Origin: Nitrobium sp046350935
GTDB lineage: Bacteria; Nitrospirota; Thermodesulfovibrionia; Thermodesulfovibrionales; Dissulfurispiraceae
Length of the DNA stretch: 64,000 nucleotides
Direction: 5' to 3'
Assembly: GCA_046350935.1 (NCBI GenBank)
Contig: JAXLZK010000002.1
Span: 113,204-177,203, forward strand
In this document: positions 16,138 to 25,184 of the stretch, piece after piece
Layout: every line of letters begins with the position of its first letter
Position numbering within the stretch: the stretch's first letter is position 1
Notes under the pieces: model-generated
The model's database searches: none
What the model saw: the letters and a program-made list of their open reading frames with translations, nothing else
Told to the model about the DNA's origin: nothing
Program-made: the position numbers and the translations under genes

Positions 16138-17490
16138 ATGAGCGAAACCAAGATTCTGCTCTCAGAGAAAGAGCTGCCTTCACAATGGTACAACATTATG
16201 GCCGATATGCCCCGGCTTCCCCGGCCCCCCCTCCATCCCGCTACGAAGCAGCCGGTGGGTCCCGATGACCTGGGCGCCATCTTCCCTATGTCCCTTATAG
16301 AACAGGAAGTTACCACCGAGCGATGGATTCCCATTCCTGAGGAGGTGCGGGAGATCTACACCCTCTGGAGGCCCGCCCCGCTGTACAGGGCGAAGAGGCT
16401 GGAGGCAGCCCTGAAGACCCCCGCCCGCATTTATTACAAGTACGAGGGGGTCAGCCCGGCGGGGAGCCATAAGCCCAACACCGCGGTGCCCCAGGCCTAT
16501 TACAACAAAAAGGCGGGGATCCGGAGGATCGCCACCGAGACGGGGGCCGGCCAGTGGGGGTCCTCCATCGCCCTTGCCGGCAGCATGTTCGGCCTGGAAG
16601 TTACGGTGTACATGGTGAAGGTAAGCTATAATCAGAAGCCCTACCGCAGGATCGCCATGGAGACGTGGGGGGCTACCGTGCATCCGAGTCCGTCGCCCGT
16701 CACCAACGCGGGGAGGAGGGCGCTGGAGGCGGACCCCGACAGCCCCGGGAGCCTCGGACTCGCCATCTCCGAAGCGGTTGAGGATGCGGCCACCCGCCAG
16801 GACACCAACTACGCCCTCGGCTCGGTCCTGAACCATGTGCTGCTCCACCAGACCGTGATCGGCCTCGAGGCGAAGGAACAGCTGAAGCGCGTGGGCGACT
16901 ACCCGGACATCGTCATCGGCTGCTGCGGGGGCGGCAGCAACTTCGGCGGCATCAGCTTCCCCTTCCTCTATGACAAGGCCCACGGGGAAAAGGTGCGGGC
17001 CATAGCGGTGGAGCCCCTCTCGTGCCCCACCCTCACCAAGGGAGAGTTCCGCTACGATTTCGGCGATACCGCCGGGCTGACCCCCTTCCTCATGATGTAC
17101 ACCCTCGGGCACGACTTCATGCCTCCGGGCATCCATGCGGGGGGGCTGCGCTACCACGGGGAGTCCTCACTCGTGTCACAGCTGTACCACGACGGCATCA
17201 TCGAAGCGCGGGCGTACGGGCAGACGGCGGTCTTCGAGGCCGCGGTCGCCTTTGCGAAGGCGGAGGGGATCATCCCCGCCCCGGAAAGCTCCCATGCGAT
17301 CCGGGCCGCCATGGACGAGGCGCTGCGCTGCAGGGAGGAGGGGAAGGAAGAGTGCATCCTCTTCAACCTGAGCGGACACGGGTACCTCGACCTCGCCGCC
17401 TATGACGACTACCTCGCGGGCAAACTGGCGGATTATGCGTACCCCGAGGAGAAGATCAGGGAGTCGCTGTCGAAACTTCCCGTGATATAA
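16138..17490 (+). CDS. trpB2: TrpB2-type tryptophan synthase beta chain
   Basis: A 450-residue PLP enzyme of the second TrpB class, longer at the N-terminus than TrpB1. The start is the ATG with GGAGGAAC in front; an upstream ATG in frame adds 29 residues without a ribosome site. The PLP lysine is K112 in 'GVSPAGSHKPNTAVPQAYYN', and the glycine loop 'VIGCCGGGSNFGGI' binds PLP phosphate. 'GIHAGGLRYHGESSLVSQLY' is typical of TrpB2. TrpB2 enzymes convert indole and serine (or phosphoserine) to tryptophan, usually without TrpA. It precedes trpF by 10 bases, so it probably serves tryptophan synthesis here, beside a complete trpA/trpB1. Confidence 0.93.
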   Translation: MSETKILLSEKELPSQWYNIMADMPRLPRPPLHPATKQPVGPDDLGAIFPMSLIEQEVTTERWIPIPEEVREIYTLWRPAPLYRAKRLEAALKTPARIYYKYEGVSPAGSHKPNTAVPQAYYNKKAGIRRIATETGAGQWGSSIALAGSMFGLEVTVYMVKVSYNQKPYRRIAMETWGATVHPSPSPVTNAGRRALEADPDSPGSLGLAISEAVEDAATRQDTNYALGSVLNHVLLHQTVIGLEAKEQLKRVGDYPDIVIGCCGGGSNFGGISFPFLYDKAHGEKVRAIAVEPLSCPTLTKGEFRYDFGDTAGLTPFLMMYTLGHDFMPPGIHAGGLRYHGESSLVSQLYHDGIIEARAYGQTAVFEAAVAFAKAEGIIPAPESSHAIRAAMDEALRCREEGKEECILFNLSGHGYLDLAAYDDYLAGKLADYAYPEEKIRESLSKLPVI

Positions 17491-17500
17491 TTGAAGAAGG

Positions 17501-18133
17501 ATGCGGGTCAAGATCTGCGGTATAACCAATCTGGAAGACGCCCTTGCGGCGGTGGAGTACGGCGCTGACGCGCTGGGGTTCATCTTTGTCGGGGAGAGCC
17601 CGCGCTGTATCCTGCCGGAGAAGGCGAAGGAGATCGTCTCGTATCTGCCCCCCCTGGTCACTACCGTAGGGGTGTTCGTCAATGAGGACCCCGGCCGGAT
17701 ACGGGAGATCATGGAGCAGACGGGGATCGACATCCTCCAGCTGCACGGGGACGAACCGCCCGAGAGCTGTACTCTCTGGCCGCGGGTCATACGGTCCCTG
17801 CGGGTGAAGGAGCTGCTGGACCTTAAACCCCTCGAGCTCCACCGGGCCTCCGCTTTTCTCCTCGATACCTACTCTCCAGGACAGTATGGCGGAACGGGGC
17901 AGATCTTCAACTGGGACATCGCGGTGGAGGCGAAGCGGTTCGGGAGGATCATCCTTTCGGGGGGCCTGAACCCCGACAACGTGGGAAAGGCTGTCCAGCG
18001 GGTCAGACCCTATGCAGTCGATGTGAGCAGCGGGATAGAGCAGAAGAAGGGGAAGAAGGACCTGAAGAGGATGCGTGCCTTCATCGAGAAGGCGAAGGCG
18101 GCCGCACTGTCCGCAGCCGGGATGACTGCATAA
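17501..18133 (+). CDS. trpF: Phosphoribosylanthranilate isomerase
   Basis: A 210-residue TIM barrel that isomerises phosphoribosylanthranilate to CdRP in tryptophan synthesis. The catalytic Cys is in 'MRVKICGITNLEDALAA' (residue 6), the substrate loop 'GFIFVGESPRCI' follows, and the phosphate-binding end 'ILSGGLNPDNVGKAV' plus 'DVSSGIEQKKGKKD' are conserved. The start ATG has GAAGAAGG before it. It forms an operon with trpB2. A Lys/Arg-rich stretch near the C-terminus is normal for the family. Confidence 0.96.
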   Translation: MRVKICGITNLEDALAAVEYGADALGFIFVGESPRCILPEKAKEIVSYLPPLVTTVGVFVNEDPGRIREIMEQTGIDILQLHGDEPPESCTLWPRVIRSLRVKELLDLKPLELHRASAFLLDTYSPGQYGGTGQIFNWDIAVEAKRFGRIILSGGLNPDNVGKAVQRVRPYAVDVSSGIEQKKGKKDLKRMRAFIEKAKAAALSAAGMTA

Positions 18134-18198
18134 GCGAGAACCCGCCCCCCTGCCGGGATGACGCCGCGCAGTGCCGCTTCCGGCGCGCTGCCCTGCCG

Positions 18199-18594
18199 TC
18201 AGCCTGCTTTTCCGCTCTGCCCCTGCGACGAGACCCGGATCACCGTCTTCACATTCCCCCGTGGGTTGAAATCCCCGGTCACTTCGAGGGAGCGCGGCTG
18301 CAGAAGCCTTTCCAGCTCCGCGTAGATGCGGTTCGTCGACTCCTCGTGGGAAACGGGGATGTCCCTGAAAGAGTTCAGGTAGAGCTTGAGGGCCTTCAGC
18401 TCCACGATCTTCCGGTCGGGCACGTAGTGTATGGTGAAGGTGGCGAAATCGGGATACCCCGAGCGCGGACAGAGGCAGGTGAACTCCGAAAAGGTGATGG
18501 TAATCTCGTAGTCCCGCTCCGGGGTGGGGTTGTCCCATATTTCAAGCTTCGCTTCCTGTATCGCCTTTTCTCCGTACCGCATCGAAGTCTCCAT
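18199..18594 (-). CDS. queF: NADPH-dependent preQ0 reductase
   Basis: A 131-residue unimodular QueF. It reduces the nitrile of 7-cyano-7-deazaguanine to preQ1 in queuosine synthesis. The catalytic cysteine is in 'FTCLCPRSGYPDFATF' (about C42), with the Asp of the PD pair nearby, and the NADPH-binding segment is 'VELKALKLYLNSFRDIP'. The start is the ATG with GAAGGAGC upstream; a second Met four residues later is possible. It is monocistronic and converges with trpF. No preQ1 riboswitch was recognised upstream. Confidence 0.95.
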   Translation of the reverse strand: METSMRYGEKAIQEAKLEIWDNPTPERDYEITITFSEFTCLCPRSGYPDFATFTIHYVPDRKIVELKALKLYLNSFRDIPVSHEESTNRIYAELERLLQPRSLEVTGDFNPRGNVKTVIRVSSQGQSGKAG

Positions 18595-18721
18595 TGGTGC
18601 TCCTTCCTCACCGCGGGAAAAATGCAGAGCATGCCGTAGGGAATGCAGCCGCCGCGGTGGACCCTCTATTGTAGTGCAATCCGCCCGGAATTGGCAAAAG
18701 GCGCGTGTTCAGCCCTTTTTA

Positions 18722-19867
18722 TCAGGAGGCCTGGCCCGAAGCCTCGAGGCGCCGGGGTTTCCCGATCGAGTCGATACGCGCGTTCAGGTCCAGGGGAAGG
18801 GAGAGGCGCGCACACCGGGGATGCTCTTTCGGGCATGAGTACGGCACCCGGAACGGCGTCATGCACGGGGAGCACTCTGCAGACCCGAGGACGATCGCCC
18901 TCTCCCCTGCCGGCCCCTGATAAGCCGGATCGTTGGGGCCGGCGAGACTGATGACGGGAGTTCCCACGGCATCCGCCATATAGAGCGGACCGCTGTCGGT
19001 CCCGATAAAGCAGTGCAGCCGCCCCAGCAATGCAGGCAGCTCCTCAAGGGTAAAGGCCCCGCAGCTGTTCACCGTCCTCCGTCTGTCCCTGCCCGCCGGT
19101 ACTGCCTGCTCAGCGAGAGCCCGGTCGCTCTGCGCCCCGATCAGGACCGCCTTGCGGCGTCCGTCAGCGGAAAGGACCTCCTCGATCATCCGGGTCAATT
19201 CGTAGAGCTTCAGGCTTTTCAGGGCGTTTGCGCTGCTGCAGGCGATGCCGATCAGGACGTCGTCCGGCAGGAGCGCGTTGCTTCTGAGGAATGCGTCCAC
19301 CTTGCCTTGTGCGGCGGGCGGGGGATAAAGCCCCCTCTTCAGCACGGGAGCGTCAATCCCGATCGCGTGCAAGGCCCTCGCATAGGTCAGGGAGACCATC
19401 TCGCCCGCCCGGTACCGCTCGCTGTGGGTAGTGAAGAGAGCGCTCGCCCGATAGGTAGGGCCGGCCACATCGGGGATGATGCCGAGCCGCACCGGAATGG
19501 CAGCCCAGAATACCCCCAGGGTGAACGACGCACCGGGGACGCAGTTCATGCAGATGTCGTAGCGGCCCCTGCGCAGCAGTGCGAGCAGTTTGATCTTTCC
19601 CGTGAGCCCCTTCGTCGAGGTGAGGGTCTCGACCGCGTCGATGAAAGGGTCGTGCTTCATCAGCTTCGCAGTGAGGGGCTTGCAGAGGAGGGTGACCTTC
19701 GCCCGGGGATATGCCTCCTTGAGGGTCCTGAAGAGAGGGGAGGTGCACACCATGTCCCCTATCTTTGCGGTCTGGATGACCAGGATATTCCTGCTCCTCC
19801 CTCTCCGCAGAAAAGCGAGCAGCAAGAGCAGCGGCGAGCAGAGAAAGGTCAGGAGCACATAGATCAT
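18722..19867 (-). CDS. GT9 heptosyltransferase-like glycosyltransferase
   Basis: A 381-residue protein with an N-terminal hydrophobic segment ('MIYVLLTFLCSPLLLLLAFL') before the GT9 fold: 'RNILVIQTAKIGDMVCTSPL' matches the first beta-alpha unit with the GD motif, and 'FIGTDSGPLYMADAVGTPVI' is the ADP-heptose-binding signature near residue 290. The late 'CSPCMTPFRVPYSCP' is the Cys pair region common in this family. Such enzymes add heptose or related sugars to LPS inner core on the cytoplasmic face. Its ATG overlaps the ligase gene's stop (ATGA). It ends the seven-gene LPS operon. Confidence 0.88.
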   Translation of the reverse strand: MIYVLLTFLCSPLLLLLAFLRRGRSRNILVIQTAKIGDMVCTSPLFRTLKEAYPRAKVTLLCKPLTAKLMKHDPFIDAVETLTSTKGLTGKIKLLALLRRGRYDICMNCVPGASFTLGVFWAAIPVRLGIIPDVAGPTYRASALFTTHSERYRAGEMVSLTYARALHAIGIDAPVLKRGLYPPPAAQGKVDAFLRSNALLPDDVLIGIACSSANALKSLKLYELTRMIEEVLSADGRRKAVLIGAQSDRALAEQAVPAGRDRRRTVNSCGAFTLEELPALLGRLHCFIGTDSGPLYMADAVGTPVISLAGPNDPAYQGPAGERAIVLGSAECSPCMTPFRVPYSCPKEHPRCARLSLPLDLNARIDSIGKPRRLEASGQAS

Positions 19868-21033
19868 GTCCCCGGCGCCTTTCGGGGAGCGGCAGCGTTT
19901 TTCCTCTCTTTAGCGCCCACCCCGAACATGAGGCCCGCCAGCAAAAGAAACACGATGCCGTGCCCGTGGTGGAGCGTGGTGTCGAAGATGCCGGTGACAA
20001 AGGTTACCAGGAACCCGCCCAGGGCGCCGTACTGTACTGACCGGGTGAATCCGTCCGTGGCCCGCGCTTTCCGGAAGCCGTACAGGAAGCCCGCCAGCAT
20101 GATAAAGAGGGCGGCGAGCCCGGGGAGCCCCATCTGCGAGGCGACCTGGAGATAGATGTTGTGCGCGTCGTAGTAGGTGCGGCCCGCCTCGGGAGAGAAG
20201 GCATAGTCGGCGGGAAACGTGTAGTGGAAATGGTTCAGGCCGATTCCGGTGAGGGGGTGCTCCAGGAAGACGGTGACGGCGTGCCGCCATATATGGGAGC
20301 GGCTGAAGAGCGACTCAAATGAGGAGAACTTCGACCACATGGGCTTATAAAGGAACAGGGCGGCGGCGAGGAGGGACAGACTCCCCAGGATGACCGGGAG
20401 AAACAGGCGGGTGCGCCGGTACCAGGGGAGGAGGAAGAGCATGAAGAGCACAAGGGCCAGGAAGGACGCCCTCATTGCGGTCATCACCGTCGCAATGAGG
20501 AGGACGAGGACGAAGGCGCCCAGAACGGCGCGTGTGGCCCGCGTCTCCCGGTCCGACAGCAGGAGGGAGCTGATCATGGAAGAGATGACGATCACGAAGA
20601 ACATGGCGTTATAGTTCTGGTTCGCCAGCCCGTGCACTTCGAGGGGCTTGTGCAGGTGGACGGCCTGGACAATGCCGTACACGGCGGCCGCGGCTGTGGT
20701 GAGATAGAGGCTCCAGAGCAAGGTCCTGCCCTCCTCCTTGCGGGAGAGGGTGGAGGCGCAGAAGAACGGAACCGTATAGTAAAGGATGTCCCGTGTTCCC
20801 TTGATGCTTTTGAGCGGGTTCTCCGCGAATGCGCTGCTCGCCAATCCTGCAAGGAGAAAGAGCAGGAGTCCGTAGTGCAGGGGGGTCATCTTCAGGGAGG
20901 CCTCTTTCCGGAGCACCTGGAGAAGCAGGACGGCCAGAAGGAGAAAGAGAGAGAAGAGTTTCACCGTGTTCGCGAAGGGCAGCGACAGGGCAAGGACGAC
21001 GAGCAGATACAATTTGATCCTGTCGAGGCTCAT
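19864..21033 (-). CDS. O-antigen ligase/polymerase-like membrane protein (WaaL family)
   Basis: A 389-residue protein with about ten membrane helices and a large periplasmic loop holding the Wzy_C signature 'HPLTGIGLNHFHYTFP' and 'YYDAHNIYLQVASQMGLPGL'. In WaaL the conserved His of the H(N/S)xxL segment is needed for transfer of O-antigen from undecaprenyl diphosphate to lipid A-core. The surrounding heptosyltransferases favour the ligase role over polymerase. It overlaps both neighbours by ATGA. No other O-antigen polymerase or flippase gene is in the window. Confidence 0.85.
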   Translation of the reverse strand: MSLDRIKLYLLVVLALSLPFANTVKLFSLFLLLAVLLLQVLRKEASLKMTPLHYGLLLFLLAGLASSAFAENPLKSIKGTRDILYYTVPFFCASTLSRKEEGRTLLWSLYLTTAAAAVYGIVQAVHLHKPLEVHGLANQNYNAMFFVIVISSMISSLLLSDRETRATRAVLGAFVLVLLIATVMTAMRASFLALVLFMLFLLPWYRRTRLFLPVILGSLSLLAAALFLYKPMWSKFSSFESLFSRSHIWRHAVTVFLEHPLTGIGLNHFHYTFPADYAFSPEAGRTYYDAHNIYLQVASQMGLPGLAALFIMLAGFLYGFRKARATDGFTRSVQYGALGGFLVTFVTGIFDTTLHHGHGIVFLLLAGLMFGVGAKERKNAAAPRKAPGT

Positions 21034-21983
21034 TTCCGCGGCTCCCTCCGCTCCTTGATGCGCTGCACCGCAGCCAGCAATCGTTCCATGCGGTGGGCGT
21101 AGGTATGCTCCCGCAGCACTCTCCTGTACGCGTTCTCCGCGATCGTCCGCCGCTCGTCATGGGACCGTATATAATACCGTATCTTCCGCAAACAGTCCTC
21201 GATGTCTCCGAACATCACGATTTCCTCCCCCTCGGCAAAGGCGTCCCTCCCGTGCACTCTCTCGTCGGACAGCAGGAAGCCTCCGCACGCGGGTATCCCG
21301 TAGCACCTCTCGGCCAGCCCCCAGCTTCTTTCTCCGTTCCTGTCGGCTGCACAGCCGACATTCAGATTGATTCTGCTCCTCTGGATCAGCTCGACCTGCT
21401 CCCTGAAGCTCATGTTCCTGCTCTCCGCGAAACAGTAGGTGATCCCCTCTTCCCGGAGCCGGGGGGCCAGGGCTTCCAGGAAGTCGGTGCGGTGGCGATG
21501 CTCGGGGTACCTCTCCGAATCGATGTTGCCCGCGAAGGAAACGTCCACCGTGTACCTCGCGGGGCTCCGCAGGTCTTCGAGGGTGGCGGAGCCCTGATTG
21601 TAGCTGCAGAGCCACGCCGCGTTCGGGAGGTAGAGGACCCTGTCCGCCGTGGGGAGGCCCTGGAGGGAATGGGTGGCGAAGATGTCCACCAGCCCCGCTT
21701 TCAGAAGCAGGGGGACCTTCCATCTCCGCGCCCCGATATTGGGGAGGTCGAGGCACCAGGTGGCGACGGGGATGCCCGCCTTCCTGAGCCTTCGGGAGAG
21801 CGAGAGGAACTTCAGCTCCTCCTTGAGGATATGCTTGAACTCGAACAGGACGGCGTCCGCACCGCTCCCGATGACCTCGTCCGGGTCCCACAGGGAGCGG
21901 ACGAAGGTGAAGGCATGCCCCAGCTCCTCAAGCGCCTCCTCGATCCTCTCCTGCCGGTGGCGGTAGTGCAGCGCGAGCTTCAT
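21030..21983 (-). CDS. CgeB-like glycosyltransferase
   Basis: A 317-residue protein. The ATG at 21983 overlaps the upstream stop codon as ATGA; an in-frame start 39 codons earlier runs through the preceding gene and is rejected. N-terminal 'MKLALHYRHRQERIEEALEE' and 'VLFEFKHILKEELKFLSLSR' fit the first Rossmann domain. The C-terminal part 'INLNVGCAADRNGERSWGLA', 'RCYGIPACGGFLLSDERVH' and 'YIRSHDERRTIAENAYRRVL' is the CgeB/GT1-like nucleotide-sugar domain. It probably adds a sugar to LPS core or to O-antigen; donor and acceptor are unknown. Confidence 0.75.
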   Translation of the reverse strand: MKLALHYRHRQERIEEALEELGHAFTFVRSLWDPDEVIGSGADAVLFEFKHILKEELKFLSLSRRLRKAGIPVATWCLDLPNIGARRWKVPLLLKAGLVDIFATHSLQGLPTADRVLYLPNAAWLCSYNQGSATLEDLRSPARYTVDVSFAGNIDSERYPEHRHRTDFLEALAPRLREEGITYCFAESRNMSFREQVELIQRSRINLNVGCAADRNGERSWGLAERCYGIPACGGFLLSDERVHGRDAFAEGEEIVMFGDIEDCLRKIRYYIRSHDERRTIAENAYRRVLREHTYAHRMERLLAAVQRIKERREPRK

Positions 21984-23083
21984 TTTTCGTGCGCCCCCCC
22001 CGGCTGCAGGAGCCGGACTGCAGCGGAGACGACCTCCTCGGGGGATATCCGGTCCATGCAGACCGGGTGGGAGCATTTCTTCCCGACGCAGGGGGAGCAT
22101 GTCCGCTCCTTTTCGATGATGACGGCTCTCTCCGCCCGGTACGGGCCGCAGCGGCGGGGGTCGGTGGGGCAGAAGAGGGCCACCACCGGGGTGGCGAGGG
22201 CAAAAGCCATATGCATCGGCCCTGTATCGTTGGTGATGAAGAGGTCCATTTTTTCGATGAGGGCGGCTGTTTCCCGCAGGGAGAAGCCTCCCGCAGCCGA
22301 AACCGCACCCCGGATCCCGGCAGCCACCGCGTCGGCGAGCTCCTTCTCAGCACCGCCGCCGGTCACCACGATCCTGCAGCCGAGCCTTTCCGTAAGGAGA
22401 TTTCCCGCGGCGATGAAATGCCGGTGAGGCCAGCATTTGAAGAATTTCCGCGCTCCGGGGTGGAGTCCGACGAGAAGAGAGCCGCCGTTGAGCCCGTGCC
22501 GCTTCAGGAACGCGCCAGCCGCTTCCTTCTCGCTTTCCCCCAAAGAGAGGGACAGGGGGCGCGGAGAGGGGTTGGCCCCTGCGCAGCGGAGCTGGGCGAA
22601 GCGCGTTTCGACCGCATGGAGGGCGGGGTCGGGGCGGACCGTCCGGGTGAGGATGAAGTCGAGCCCTTTGTTCTGCCCCTCCACCCCGACGATTTCGGCG
22701 GCCCCGGTCAGCAGCACGAGCGGCCAGACAATGCGGTCGGAGGCGTGAAAGAGAAACGCTGTGTCGAAGCGCCTCTTCCTGAGCGCCCCGAGGAGGGAGG
22801 GCAGCGACGGGAGCCCGGCCGCCCCTTTCAGGAAGACGAAGAGCTCATCGACAGCCGGGTTCCCTTGCAGGACCTCGAAGCCCGGGGGGCTGGTGAGCAC
22901 CCCGATATACGCTTCCGGAAAGGCGGCCCGCAGCTCCGCGAGGGCCGGGGTTGCCCAGAGCGTGTCGCCGACTCCCGTGGCGCTCACCACGAGGAAGCGT
23001 CTCCGGCTTCCGGGCGGGGTCCCCGTGCGCGTGCCGGCGCCTCCGGCAATTCGATAGAGGAGCTTGATAAGGACGTTTTTCAT
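21980..23083 (-). CDS. GT9 heptosyltransferase-like glycosyltransferase
   Basis: A 367-residue GT9 protein. The N-terminal domain has 'RRFLVVSATGVGDTLWATPA' (GD motif), and the C-terminal ADP-heptose domain has 'LLVGLHPGARKFFKCWP' and 'LFITNDTGPMHMAFALATPV'. Four cysteines near the C-terminus ('CSPCVGKKCSHPVCM') are a family feature that may bind metal. It is likely an inner-core heptosyltransferase; which position it modifies cannot be told. Start and stop both overlap neighbours by ATGA. Confidence 0.9.
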   Translation of the reverse strand: MKNVLIKLLYRIAGGAGTRTGTPPGSRRRFLVVSATGVGDTLWATPALAELRAAFPEAYIGVLTSPPGFEVLQGNPAVDELFVFLKGAAGLPSLPSLLGALRKRRFDTAFLFHASDRIVWPLVLLTGAAEIVGVEGQNKGLDFILTRTVRPDPALHAVETRFAQLRCAGANPSPRPLSLSLGESEKEAAGAFLKRHGLNGGSLLVGLHPGARKFFKCWPHRHFIAAGNLLTERLGCRIVVTGGGAEKELADAVAAGIRGAVSAAGGFSLRETAALIEKMDLFITNDTGPMHMAFALATPVVALFCPTDPRRCGPYRAERAVIIEKERTCSPCVGKKCSHPVCMDRISPEEVVSAAVRLLQPGGAHEK

Positions 23084-23841
23084 CTGCTTCTCTTGATCTG
23101 GTAGAGCTTAACGTATTTAAGGAAGGTGTAGAGGGCGGCATACGCGCCGAGGAGGAACCCGTAATACCCGTCGAGGAAGTTCTTCTTGAAGAGGTACCAC
23201 TTGCAGAAGGCCCCCAGCGGGTTGAACAGGATGTTGCGCAGGGTCACCCGGGATGCGGCGGCTGAGTAGCCCTCCGCATGCCGGCTCGTGTATTTGTTGG
23301 CTTTATCGAAGAGTTGGTGGAGGGAGGCGATGGCGTCATGCAGGAGCGTGCCGTCCAGCCATGCGAAATCCCTGAAGCCGACCGGCTTGTCGTGCACGGG
23401 GCTCTCGTTGAAGCGGACCGCGGCCCGATGGAAGAAGCGGACGATCGCATCGGGGGAGCTGACCGGATAGAAGGCATGGACCGGTTTGTCGAAGAAGAAC
23501 CACTGGCGGCGGAGGCGGAAGGCCTCCTTCCCTTCGAGCCCTCCCTCCTTCAGCCTGAGGAGATGGTCGATCATCCGCCTGTCCGGGTACTCGTCGGAAT
23601 CGATGCAGAAGACCCAGTCGTGGCTGCAGCGCTCGATGGCGTAGTTCATCTGCAGGCCGTGGTACGTGTATTCCCTGAAAAAGACCTTGTCGGTGAATTC
23701 CCGGGCGATCTCCACGGTGTTGTCCGTACTGAAGGAATCCACCACGACGATCTCGTCCGCGAAGTGTGCCGCTCCTTCCAGCGTCCTCCTGAGAGTCCGC
23801 GCGGAATTAAAGGTGACGCAGCAAACGCTGATGTGAGTCAT
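23080..23841 (-). CDS. GT2 glycosyltransferase (WaaE/KdtX-like)
   Basis: A 253-residue family 2 glycosyltransferase. The start is the ATG of 'MTHISVCCVTFNSARTLRRT'; the open frame continues far upstream but through the neighbouring gene and an intergenic repeat, so that part is not coding. The GT-A core shows 'DEIVVVDSFSTDNTVEIA' and the metal-binding 'WVFCIDSDEYPDRRMI'. A C-terminal hydrophobic/aromatic region ('YYGFLLGAYAALYTFLKY') probably docks to the membrane. WaaE-type enzymes add glucose to heptose I of the LPS core, a plausible role next to heptosyltransferases. Confidence 0.87.
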   Translation of the reverse strand: MTHISVCCVTFNSARTLRRTLEGAAHFADEIVVVDSFSTDNTVEIAREFTDKVFFREYTYHGLQMNYAIERCSHDWVFCIDSDEYPDRRMIDHLLRLKEGGLEGKEAFRLRRQWFFFDKPVHAFYPVSSPDAIVRFFHRAAVRFNESPVHDKPVGFRDFAWLDGTLLHDAIASLHQLFDKANKYTSRHAEGYSAAASRVTLRNILFNPLGAFCKWYLFKKNFLDGYYGFLLGAYAALYTFLKYVKLYQIKRSR

Positions 23842-23855
23842 TGAAACAGTCTCCC

Positions 23856-23952
23856 GGCTGAGCAACCCCTTCCCCCCTCCCTTTATGGCAAGGGGAGGAA
23901 CACATTTCCTGTCTTTTCCCCCTCTTACGCTAAGAGGGGGTGAGGGGGAGTT
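23856..23952. repeat. Double-hairpin intergenic repeat, copy A
   Basis: Two back-to-back hairpins, one built on ctccctttatggcaaggggagg and one on ccccctcttacgctaagaggggg, with the outer edges ggctgagcaacccc and gagggggagtt. It is the reverse complement of the copy at 32198, with about 17-19 variable bases between the hairpins. It separates the GT2 and GT9 genes in the otherwise tightly overlapped LPS operon. Confidence 0.85.
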
Positions 23953-24005
23953 ACTCACACTATACGTATTTTCCCGGTCATTATATACTTTTTGGAACCG
24001 GTCCT

Positions 24006-25184
24006 TCAAACCGGGCAACCCGGGCGGCCTGTCCGCCGCGGCGCGGCGTCGATCTTCTCCTGCAGGGCATCCTCCACGTCGGGTGCGGTGATGGACACCA
24101 GGCAGTCGCTTGTTTTTGAGCCGTTGCACCCGTCCCTGCCGCACGGCACGCACTCCCTGTCGCTCTGCAGCACCGTATGCCTTCCCGTCTTTTGGACGCC
24201 GGACCTCCTGAGGTACGCATTGGGGGCCTGCTCGTCCCAGGGACCCCAATGCGGCGCCCCGCTCGGTCCGAACAGGGCGACCACCGGGGTGCCCACCGCC
24301 GCAGCCATGTGCATAGGGGCGGAATCCACCCCGAAGAAGAGGGTGGCGGCCGCTGAAAGGGCTCCGAGCTGCTTGAGGGTCGTCCCGCCGCAGAGGACGA
24401 CCAGGTGCGACAGGGCGGAGGGGGGGGCATGGAGGGGCACCAGGGAGAGGATCCTCTGCGTCTTGTCGATCTCCTTCTGAGCGGGGGACGAGGTGACGAC
24501 CGTCTTGATGCCCTGGGCGACGAGCCAGCCGATCACTTCGGCCATGCCTTCGTCCCTCCAGCATTTGAAAAACCAGCGGGAGGTCGGATGGACATGGACG
24601 ACGGTATCGGAAGCCCGTATCCCGTGCTCTGCGAAGAGGCCCCGCACGAACCGCTTCGCCTCTTCGGGCAGGAAGAGGTCGACCGAGAGGTCTTGGGTAG
24701 TGATGCCGCAGGGCCGCACCACGTCGAGATTCTGCAGGACCGTATGCTGCCGGCTGTCCACCGGGGTGAGGTGGGTGTAGAGATGCCTCTTCCCCGGGAA
24801 GCCCGCCCCCCGGGGGTCGGCGGCAAGACGGCAGCGTGCCCCGGAGAGGAAGGAGAGAAGCGCGGGCCTGTCTCCGCTGGTCAGGTCCACGGTCATGTCG
24901 AAGCCCCGGGCCCGCACGGACCGGTAAAAGGAGGCCTCCCTTACATACCTGCGCAGAAGCGGCTCCCTCTTGATGCTCCTGTCGAACGTGAGGACAGCGT
25001 CGACAAGCGGATTTCCCAGCAGCATCTCCTCGGTCCCCGCATTGACGAGGGCGGTGCAGTGGGCGGCGGGGAACGTCTCCTTCAGCGCCCGGAAGACCGG
25101 GACCGTGAGGAGGACGTCTCCGATGTGGCGCAGCTTGATGACGAGGATCTTCTTCACCCGCGCGGGGTCGAGGGGGGCTCTCAT
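24006..25184 (-). CDS. GT9 heptosyltransferase-like glycosyltransferase (WaaQ/RfaQ type)
   Basis: A 392-residue GT9 protein. The ATG at 25184 overlaps the upstream stop as ATGA; the 39 earlier codons run inside the GT4 gene. Recognisable parts are 'VKKILVIKLRHIGDVLLTVP' at the N-terminus, 'VVHVHPTSRWFFKCWRDEGM' in the middle and 'LFFGVDSAPMHMAAAVGTPV' as the ADP-heptose signature. The cysteine cluster 'CVPCGRDGCNGSKTSDC' follows. The 'HPTSRWFFKCW' segment is typical of the RfaQ (heptosyltransferase III) group, so a role in branching the inner core is likely. Confidence 0.9.
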   Translation of the reverse strand: MRAPLDPARVKKILVIKLRHIGDVLLTVPVFRALKETFPAAHCTALVNAGTEEMLLGNPLVDAVLTFDRSIKREPLLRRYVREASFYRSVRARGFDMTVDLTSGDRPALLSFLSGARCRLAADPRGAGFPGKRHLYTHLTPVDSRQHTVLQNLDVVRPCGITTQDLSVDLFLPEEAKRFVRGLFAEHGIRASDTVVHVHPTSRWFFKCWRDEGMAEVIGWLVAQGIKTVVTSSPAQKEIDKTQRILSLVPLHAPPSALSHLVVLCGGTTLKQLGALSAAATLFFGVDSAPMHMAAAVGTPVVALFGPSGAPHWGPWDEQAPNAYLRRSGVQKTGRHTVLQSDRECVPCGRDGCNGSKTSDCLVSITAPDVEDALQEKIDAAPRRTGRPGCPV

